A stretch of 64,000 bases of DNA from Mesobacillus boroniphilus JCM 21738. Lineage in GTDB: Bacteria; Bacillota; Bacilli; Bacillales; Cytobacillaceae. The position numbers and the translations under genes are program-made. The stretch covers positions 100,541-164,540 of the forward strand of contig NZ_BAUW01000001.1 of the NCBI RefSeq assembly GCF_000517385.1. Reading direction: 5' to 3'. Positions 57,925 through 64,000 of this stretch are shown here, piece by piece. The notes under the pieces were generated by a model, which had not been told where the DNA came from, did no database searches, and was given only the letters and a program-made list of their open reading frames with translations. Every line of letters starts with the position of its first letter. The first letter of the stretch is position 1.

Positions 57925-58118
57925 TGATCACTCCCAGTTGGTTTGTACAGATAATAGTTAGTGTATCATAATAGCAGTGAAAATTTATTAAAATATACAA
58001 GGACCATTTCATTTTCATCGTCCCTTTTCCATTGTAACGTGCTCGTAAAATGGGTAAGATAACTAAAAATAACCCATTTGGCGGAATGAAAAACAGATCA
58101 GAAAGCGGGGGAGAAGTC

Positions 58119-58775
58119 ATGAAATATAAATTGGAGTGGGAATACAAAACTAAAGGAATAGATCCCATCCTATTCAGCTCTGATTCTCTTGATGGCGAGC
58201 ATGCACTCCAGGCTGGTGAAGAACTAGAAAAATCGGGTAGAGCTGGAGAAATCTCTTTCATAGATGAAATCGGAACTTCGTGGACATTAAAGGAAATGCG
58301 CAAGCTACTTGAAGAAGTAGAAGAAGAACCTCACGATCTTACCGTTTATTTTGACGGTGGTTTTGATAACTATAATCATAAAGCAGGACTTGGAACCATA
58401 ATCTACTTCAAACAGGGAAAAAAGAAGTACAGATTGCGTGCCAATGAAGTTTTCGATGAACTTGAAACGAATAATGAAGCAGAATATGCTGCTCTTTATT
58501 TTGCCCTTACCATCCTTGAAGAAATGGGTGTCCGGAACATGACGTGTGACATCAAAGGAGATTCCCAGGTTGTATTGAAGCAGCTCGAAGGGGAGTGGCC
58601 TTGCTATGAAGAAAAACTTAACCGCTGGCTCGACAGAATTGAGAATAAGATCAAGGAACTTGGCTTGTATCCTAAGTACAATCCAGTAGGAAGAAAAGAA
58701 AATAAAGAAGCGGATAAACTGGCCACACAGGCATTGCAGGGTAAAATGATCAACAGTAAGATGCAAATATTATAA
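58119..58775 (+). CDS. RNase H-like protein with an extra N-terminal domain (YpeP-like)
   Basis: 218 residues from ATG 58119 (CGGGGGAG upstream). An N-terminal ~70-residue domain (YKLEWEYKTKGIDPILF, EISFIDEIGTSWTLKEM) is followed by an RNase H fold with VYFDGGFDNYNHKAGLGTI, NNEAEYAALYFAL, IKGDSQVVLKQLEGEW and NKEADKLATQAL. All four acidic positions are kept. Function unproven. zinc-finger gene ypeQ follows. Confidence 0.85.
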   Translation: MKYKLEWEYKTKGIDPILFSSDSLDGEHALQAGEELEKSGRAGEISFIDEIGTSWTLKEMRKLLEEVEEEPHDLTVYFDGGFDNYNHKAGLGTIIYFKQGKKKYRLRANEVFDELETNNEAEYAALYFALTILEEMGVRNMTCDIKGDSQVVLKQLEGEWPCYEEKLNRWLDRIENKIKELGLYPKYNPVGRKENKEADKLATQALQGKMINSKMQIL

Positions 58776-58799
58776 CCAGGAGGGAAAGGCGGGAATAGA

Positions 58800-58973
58800 T
58801 TGACGCGTATTAAAATCCTTGCCGAGGTAGAGACATTGCTAAATACATATTGCAATGAATGCTTCCTGAAAAAGCATCATCGGCAAGAACATGGAAAAAG
58901 AGCTGCCCACCGGTTCTGCATCAATGAATGCACCGTTGGCGAAAAAATAAAAAAGTGCGGACAAAAACTTTAG
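58800..58973 (+). CDS. ypeQ: Zinc-finger domain protein YpeQ
   Basis: 57 residues: MTRIKILAEVETLLNTYCNE, CFLKKHHRQEHGKRAAHRFC and INECTVGEKIKKCG. Cys18 and Cys21 plus a downstream Cys-x3-Cys form the zinc site of the YpeQ-type family. TTG 58800 follows GGAGGGAAAGGCGGG. It is the last gene of this small operon. Role unknown. Confidence 0.82.
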   Translation: MTRIKILAEVETLLNTYCNECFLKKHHRQEHGKRAAHRFCINECTVGEKIKKCGQKL

Positions 58974-59074
58974 TGGTTAATGCTATTTAATGAACAATTC
59001 GGAGGATGAGTGAAGCCGAAATGTCCAAAAAGCAAAATCAAATTGATAATTTTACGAGAAAAGCAGAAAAATTT

Positions 59075-59106
59075 AAAAAAGGCTGGCGTCAGGCGCCAGC
59101 CTTCAA
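59075..59106. terminator. Bidirectional terminator between ypeQ and csp
   Basis: Ten-base stem AAGGCTGGCG / CGCCAGCCTT with a five-base loop, A run on one side and T-rich on the other. Confidence 0.88.
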
Positions 59107-59116
59107 CTTTTTTAAA

Positions 59117-59317
59117 TTATAGTTTTACTACGTTAGCAGCTTGTGGTCCACGGTTTCCTTCGACGATTTCAAAAGAAACTTCTTGACCTTCTTCTAGCGA
59201 CTTATAGCCGTCGCCCTGAATTGCTGAGAAGTGAACGAATACATCGTCTCCGCCTTCTACTTCGATGAAACCGAAACCTTTTTCATTGTTGAACCATTTC
59301 ACTTTACCGTTTTGCAT
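59117..59317 (-). CDS. cspD: Cold-shock protein (CspB/CspD type)
   Basis: 66-residue OB-fold RNA chaperone: [20 protein letters not shown] with RNP1 KGFGFIEV and RNP2 DVFVHF, ending [13 protein letters not shown] 59317 follows GGGAGGAAAG. The sequence is nearest CspD of B. subtilis as I recall it. The 59318-59669 gap (352 bases) holds its 5' leader and the divergent HD-GYP promoter region, with nothing else recognised. Confidence 0.93.
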   Translation of the reverse strand: MQNGKVKWFNNEKGFGFIEVEGGDDVFVHFSAIQGDGYKSLEEGQEVSFEIVEGNRGPQAANVVKL

Positions 59318-59669
59318 GTTAAACTTTCCTCCCATGTCTTTCGCGACACAAAATTTGTGCCAAAGTTGAATATTATCATCTAATCGATACACCTGCAGTG
59401 TTTGATATGGCAAATATATTCTTTTAAATGATGTCTTAAATATACAATATTATGATTCACTCAGTCAAGAATGTAAGCGTATTACAATCTCAATAATCTT
59501 AAAATTTAGTTAATTTTAAATAAATTGAAATTCATTCTTCTATTGTTCCTATTTTCGGAAAAATTTGTTATTATTTTCTTATAAATGTTCTATTTACTTT
59601 TTCTTTTAACGTAAATAGAGAAGAAAAATAAAAATCTGCAAGTCTATTAAAGCTCAGAGGAGGGTACTA

Positions 59670-60656
59670 ATGAAGAAGACCACTCCATCCGCGTTTACGT
59701 CCTTAACTGACCATCAAATTGATGCATTATTGGATACAATCAGGAATGGCAATGCCATTCAGGACCACACACCTCAGATAGCAGTAAATGAAAAGCTTGT
59801 TGATATTTCAAAGAAAATCGATGATGCTTCCAGGCAAATGGAAGAGATATTCGATATTGTTGCAAAGACAGGAGTTGTTCCTATTAGTGAAATCAAGAAT
59901 GAGATCCTGCCTGTAATCAGGCATGCGGCGGAAATTCCCCATATCTATCACTTGTTTTATGAGCTGAAGGCGCAAGATGAGTATACCTACAGGCATACGG
60001 TCTGTGTTGGAATCATCTCTACCTTGATTGGAAAATGGCTTAACTTGGATCAATCTGAATTGAATGATCTTACTCTGGGAGCGACACTCCATGATATCGG
60101 GAAGGCTCGTATCCCAGCCAACATCCTGAACAAGCCAGGCAGGCTGACACAGGAAGAATACATCGAAATGAAACGTCACACAGTATACGGATACCGGATG
60201 TTAAAGGATATCCCGGAACTAAATGAAAGAGTCGCCCTGATTGCACTTCAACACCATGAGCGTGAGGACGGCGGAGGCTATCCATTTAGCCTGCGCAGCG
60301 AAAAGATAGACGAGCTTGCAAAAATTGTCGCAATAGGTGACGTATACCATGCCATGTCTTCTTCAAGGGTCTATCACCAGGCAGAGCCTTTCCATATTGT
60401 CATATCCCAGATGCAAAACGATGTTTTCGGAAAGTTTGATCCCAAAATCATGCTCGTCTTCCTGTATAGAATCATGGACAGCCTTGTGGGAAGGCGTGTT
60501 CTCCTTAGCGATGGTGAAGAAGGGACAATCTTGATGGTTGACCCATTCGAGCCGTTAAGGGCATTAATTAAAACAGGGGATACACTTGTTGATTTGCGGC
60601 TGAATCGCGGACTGAGGATTTCGAGAGTCATAAATGATTCAATCGTAGGGGTATAA
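59670..60656 (+). CDS. HD-GYP domain protein
   Basis: 328 residues. An N-terminal region without known domain is followed by an HD-GYP domain: LHDIGKARIP near residue 141 and HHEREDGGGYPF near 195, the canonical HHExxDGxGYP. HD-GYP domains usually hydrolyse cyclic-di-GMP. No receiver or membrane domain is attached. AGAGGAGGG precedes the ATG. Related single proteins are common in Bacillus. Confidence 0.92.
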   Translation: MKKTTPSAFTSLTDHQIDALLDTIRNGNAIQDHTPQIAVNEKLVDISKKIDDASRQMEEIFDIVAKTGVVPISEIKNEILPVIRHAAEIPHIYHLFYELKAQDEYTYRHTVCVGIISTLIGKWLNLDQSELNDLTLGATLHDIGKARIPANILNKPGRLTQEEYIEMKRHTVYGYRMLKDIPELNERVALIALQHHEREDGGGYPFSLRSEKIDELAKIVAIGDVYHAMSSSRVYHQAEPFHIVISQMQNDVFGKFDPKIMLVFLYRIMDSLVGRRVLLSDGEEGTILMVDPFEPLRALIKTGDTLVDLRLNRGLRISRVINDSIVGV

Positions 60657-60717
60657 TCTGCAGACGCCGTTCATATCTTTTAATAGTCAATGATGATGAA
60701 TTAAAAGGGTGAGGGGC

Positions 60718-61005
60718 ATGTACCGCTTTTCGATAGGTGATGAGGATTGGATAATCATTTTTTCTCAACATCTTTCTCTTGAGAAAGCAGAAAAGGAAGA
60801 AATCATCCGTTCCATTGCCACCATGGGTCCCCAGTGGGCAGCATTTAGCCATGGGGAGTCATTCGTGATTTTTCAGCAGCTGGCGGGGGCAATCGTGGTG
60901 CGGATCGAAAAGGTTCCTTCGCTGATTTTAACCGTTTCGGCAGTCGTTAACAGGAATCGTTGGTACATCAATGACAACAACATAGTTGAGCCATTTGAGG
61001 AATAA
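60718..61005 (+). CDS. Hypothetical protein (95 residues)
   Basis: MYRFSIGDEDWIIIFSQHLS start, then EEIIRSIATMGPQWAAFSHG and IVVRIEKVPSLILTVSAV. Probably a small alpha/beta protein. ATG 60718 follows GGTGAGGGG; the frame opens at GTG 60709. It sits between the HD-GYP gene and topB and is followed by a terminator. No family recognised. Confidence 0.65.
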   Translation: MYRFSIGDEDWIIIFSQHLSLEKAEKEEIIRSIATMGPQWAAFSHGESFVIFQQLAGAIVVRIEKVPSLILTVSAVVNRNRWYINDNNIVEPFEE

Positions 61006-61013
61006 TATTTTTA

Positions 61014-61049
61014 AGGCAGCTGGTCAATTCAGCTGCCTGTTTGATTTTT
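61014..61049 (+). terminator. Terminator after the 95-residue gene
   Basis: Nine-base stem AGGCAGCTG / CAGCTGCCT with a seven-base loop, then GTTTGATTTTTT. Confidence 0.8.
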
Positions 61050-61179
61050 TACGGGGGCTTAATATTGATTGGTTTAAGAAGCGGCAATAAAAGTCCTTTA
61101 CGCTATTGTCGAAAAAAAGATAAAATAGAATGCGAGGTTTAAAAAGTACGCTCATATAAAAGTTTTTCAGGGGGAACTT

Positions 61180-63352
61180 ATGAAATTGATTGTTGCGGAA
61201 AAGCCTGACCAGGGCAGAACGCTGGCCTCCGTATTTAAAATGAAAAAAAGGGATGGATTCATCGAAATCTTTCCCAATGAAATATTCCCTAAAGGTGCTT
61301 ACGTTTCATGGGCAATCGGCCATTTAACAGAATTGTCAGCACCCGAGCAATACAATCCGAGCTGGAAAAAATGGTCGCTGGATACATTGCCGATCATACC
61401 GGAAGATTTCAAGTATGAAGTCGTCAAATCCAAAGCAAAGCAATTCCAAATCATAAAAAAGCTTGCTACCGATCCGCAGGTCTCTGAAATAATCCATGCA
61501 GCGATGCCGGGCGTGAAGGTGAACTGATCATCAGGAACATCCTCCGCCTTGCCAACTGTATGAAGCCGATGAAGAGACTGTGGATATCCTCGCTGACGCC
61601 TAAAGCGATTAAAGAGGGCTTTCAAAACCTTTTGAATGATTCGGATACAAAAAATTTGTACTTTGAAGCATATACCCGCGCTTGTGCTGACTGGGTTGTC
61701 GGCATGAATGCATCCAGGCTGTACACGCTTCTGCTTCAGAAGAAAGGCTATTCAGATGTGTTTTCTGTCGGAAGGGTACAGACTCCTACTCTGGCTTTGA
61801 TTGTGAAAAGAGAGCTGGAAATCGAAAATTTCGTATCGGAACCATTTTGGGAAGTGCTCGCAAAATTTAATATTAATGGCAAAAAGTACAGCGGCAAATG
61901 GGAAAAAGATGATTCGCGGATCAAAACGAAGGAAATGGCCGAGAAAATTGCTGCTTTTTGCGATGGGAAACCTGCAGAAGCCGCAGAAGTTATTTCTGAG
62001 AAAAAAGAATTCCTGCCGCCGTTATTTTATAATTTGTCTGCAATGCAGGCAGAAGCAAATCGACGTTTTAAAATGTCGCCCAAAAAGACGCTGGACATTT
62101 TACAAGGATTATATCAACGGGGAATTGTATCCTACCCGCGTTCTGATTCCAGGTATGTAACCCCGGGGGAAGCAGAAGGCTTTTCTGCCATTTTGAATAA
62201 ACTTCATTCTAATCCTGATTATCAGCCACTTTTCCATTACCCAATTCATCGATTAAAAACAATAAACGCTATGTGAATGAAAAAAAAAGTCACAGATCAC
62301 TACGCAATCATCCCGACTGAGCAAGTTCCAAACCTAAGCAGGCTGTCTGGAGATGAGTTGAAATTATACGACTTGCTGGCAAGGACATTGATTGCTGCCC
62401 ATTACGGACCATACATCGCGGAATATACAACGATCAAGACAGTCGTGGAGGGAAGAGCGGAGTTTATATCAAAGGGTAAAGTCCAGCTGGATGAAGGCTG
62501 GAAAAAGGTGCTCCCACAAAATGACTCAGACAAGGAATCTGAACTTCCTGCTGTCCAGCAGGGTGAAACCGGAACAGTCTTGAAGTCCGAAGTAAAAGAA
62601 AGCAAGACCCAGCCGCCCAAAAGACTGACTGAAGGTCAGTTGATCACCTTAATGAAAACAGCAGGGAAGCATATTGAAGACAAGGAACTTGAAAAGGTTC
62701 TGATGAAAGCTGAAGGTCTTGGAACTGAAGCGACAAGAGCAGGCATCATTACGATGCTCAAGGACAGAGCATATATTGAAGTCCGCAAAAACCTCGTATA
62801 TGCGACAGCCAAAGCAAAAATACTCGTCACAGCTGTTGGTGGACAAGTCCTTGCATCACCGGAAATGACAGCCAAATGGGAGCAGAGGCTGCACCAAATA
62901 GGGCAGGGAGAAGCTTCGCCCAAGCAGTTCATCGAGCAAACTTCAAAAATGATTAAACATCTTGTGTCTGAAACCTCCGAAGCTCTTCAGGCTGGACTTT
63001 TTCCGAAGAAATTACGAACGCCTTCGTGCCAGGGAAAAAGGGCGGGCGTTCAAGACGGAGTACAAACCTTGGTAAATGTAAAAAGTGCGATGGCATGGTG
63101 ATAGACAAAGGAACGTTCTATGGCTGTTCAAACTACCAGAAAACAAAATGCAATTTCACTCTCTCCAAACAAATCCTTGGAAAGACAGTAACGCAAAAGA
63201 ATATCAAGAAGCTGCTGACTGATGGAAGCACGGATGTGATAGAAGGCTTCCAGAGCAAGGAAAAAACCTTCAACGCGAAGCTATATTGGGATGGAGAAGA
63301 AAATAAGCTGAAGTTTGATATAGCTGGACAGCCAGTCAATCAAGGTGGATAG
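61180..63352 (+). CDS. topB: DNA topoisomerase III, four frame breaks
   Basis: Type IA topoisomerase (~727 residues) that decatenates and relaxes DNA. Toprim domain starts MKLIVAEKPDQGRTLA. The DAGREGELIIRN motif is recovered by adding one base at ~61501. FSVGRVQTPTLALIV and the active-site Tyr in GIVSYPRSDSRYV follow. Two compensating indels (near 62250 and in the A run at 62280-62288) restore NNKRYVNEKKVTDHYAIIP. One A at ~63010 restores ITNAFVPGKKGGRSRR and the zinc segment CKKCDGMVIDKGTFYGCSNY. The density of breaks in one gene fits sequencing error. Confidence 0.92.
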
Positions 63353-63422
63353 CGCCTTGTCACCCCTGTCCTTCTGTAGTAAACTTTAATATGGCTATTG
63401 TTTAAGCATTGGAGGTCATGGG

Positions 63423-63844
63423 ATGCCAACACCTAGTATGGAAGATTATATAGAACAAATATTTATTTTAATAGAACAAAAAGGATATGCCCGAGTAGTG
63501 GATATCGCAGAGGCATTATCAGTGCATCCCTCCTCAGTAACTAAAATGGTTCAGAAGCTTGATAAAGACCAGTTCGTGGTTTACGAGAAATATCGTGGGC
63601 TTGTACTGACTCCAAAAGGATACAAAACTGGCAAAAGGCTGGTAGACCGCATGAATTACTTGAGCAATTGCTCAAGGTGATCGGCGTAAAAGAGGAAAAT
63701 ATCTATAATGATGTAGAAGGTATCGAACATCATTTAAGCCGGGATGCAATCGACAGGATTGGAGACCTTGTCCAGTTCTTTGAAGAAGATCAATCCCGTG
63801 TACAAGAATTAAGAGCAATTCAAAAAAAGAATGACGAAGAATAA
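63423..63844 (+). CDS. mntR: Manganese-responsive DtxR-family regulator MntR, one frame break
   Basis: Represses Mn(II) uptake genes when Mn is high. The N-terminal winged helix [20 protein letters not shown] with [19 protein letters not shown] is intact (metal ligands Asp and Glu in MEDYIEQ). The frame breaks near 63650. Adding one C gives [16 protein letters not shown] and then [20 protein letters not shown], with the metal-binding His and Glu residues. Full size ~140 residues, as in B. subtilis. Confidence 0.93.
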
Positions 63845-63880
63845 TTTAAGCAACTGACCATGCTGTCAGTTGTTGAGACT

Positions 63881-63920
63881 GTAGACAAGCTCTTTGAAAA
63901 CGGAGCTTGTCTACTTTTTT
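63881..63920 (+). terminator. Terminator of mntR
   Basis: Twelve-base stem GTAGACAAGCTC / GAGCTTGTCTAC with a ten-base loop, then six T residues. The remaining 80 bases to the window end show no supportable gene. Confidence 0.92.
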
Positions 63921-64000
63921 AGGCAGAGTTAATGACGGAAGTAGATATATCCTGAATGTTATTATGACCGATGAAATGTACCCTTATAGAAGGCTCCCCT

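Noticed and set aside
59021..59122. 33-residue frame MSKKQNQIDNFTRKAEKFKK... between ypeQ and csp
   Set aside because: It reads through the bidirectional terminator and into the csp 3' end, and GGAGG is badly spaced from its start codons.
3373..63844. Programmed frameshifting as an explanation for the many split genes
   Set aside because: The breaks occur in unrelated housekeeping genes, in both directions and without conserved slippery sites plus stimulators; homologues are not known to use frameshifting.

Overview
The window is a low-GC Gram-positive chromosome segment from a spore-forming member of the Bacillaceae. The evidence is bacillithiol genes (bshB1, bshA), spore genes (sspM, sspL, cotD), B-type RNase P RNA, gpsB, recU, and a gene order that follows the mgsA-to-ypsC and ypbQ-to-topB/mntR segments of Bacillus subtilis. 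A nitric-oxide reductase, a hybrid-cluster protein and a ba3-type oxidase suggest a facultative, probably denitrifying, Mesobacillus/Cytobacillus-like species. Genus is inferred, not shown.

Layout. 1-9.7 kb: mgsA (cut by the window edge), bacillithiol synthesis, cca, birA, the pantothenate operon panBCD behind a terminator-bearing leader, and dinG. 9.8-22.3 kb: a degenerate metallo-beta-lactamase-like protein, ypmA, ypmB, aspB, dnaD, nth, ypoC, convergent ponA and recU, then yppC-sspM-yppD-yppE-yppF-yppG. Two copies of a modular dispersed repeat and a tandem 53-bp hairpin array lie between genes. 22.3-25.2 kb: hsp20, the hybrid-cluster protein hcp and a Crp/Fnr regulator. 25.4-32.8 kb: mrfA-mrfB, cotD, ypsA, gpsB, rnpB, ypsC. 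32.9-38.9 kb: an accessory island for nitric-oxide/anaerobic metabolism with a DUF59 protein, a 12-helix oxidase-like membrane protein, three DUF2249 proteins, a second Crp/Fnr regulator and quinol nitric-oxide reductase. 39-47.3 kb: M32 carboxypeptidase, an EamA transporter, a T-box-controlled asnS away from its usual place, the ba3-type oxidase genes and an SDR. 47.6-64 kb: bpsA-bpsB, a Fur-controlled micropeptide, dynA, small zinc-ribbon genes, ypcP, sspL, RNase H-like genes, csp, an HD-GYP protein, topB and mntR.

How the genes work together. Five promoters (hcp, norB, the DUF2249/DUF59 operon, a lone DUF2249 gene and the ba3 oxidase) carry a TGTGA-N6-TCACA-type site centred 29.5 bp upstream of the first base of a -10-like hexamer, the spacing expected for activation from -41.5. 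Two Crp/Fnr proteins with matching recognition helices are encoded beside these genes. I read this as one oxygen/NO-responsive regulon. A strong Fur-type site overlaps the promoter of the DUF2249 operon, adding probable iron control.

Quality warning. About 18 otherwise well-conserved genes carry one or more single-base indels, mostly in homopolymer runs (birA, panC, dinG, ponA, yppC, yppG, both Crp/Fnr genes, mrfA, mrfB, the oxidase-like gene, ypwA, cbaB, cbaD, SDR, ypcP, topB, mntR). This looks like residual long-read sequencing error, not gene decay. I annotate those genes over their full reconstructed spans and give the likely break points.
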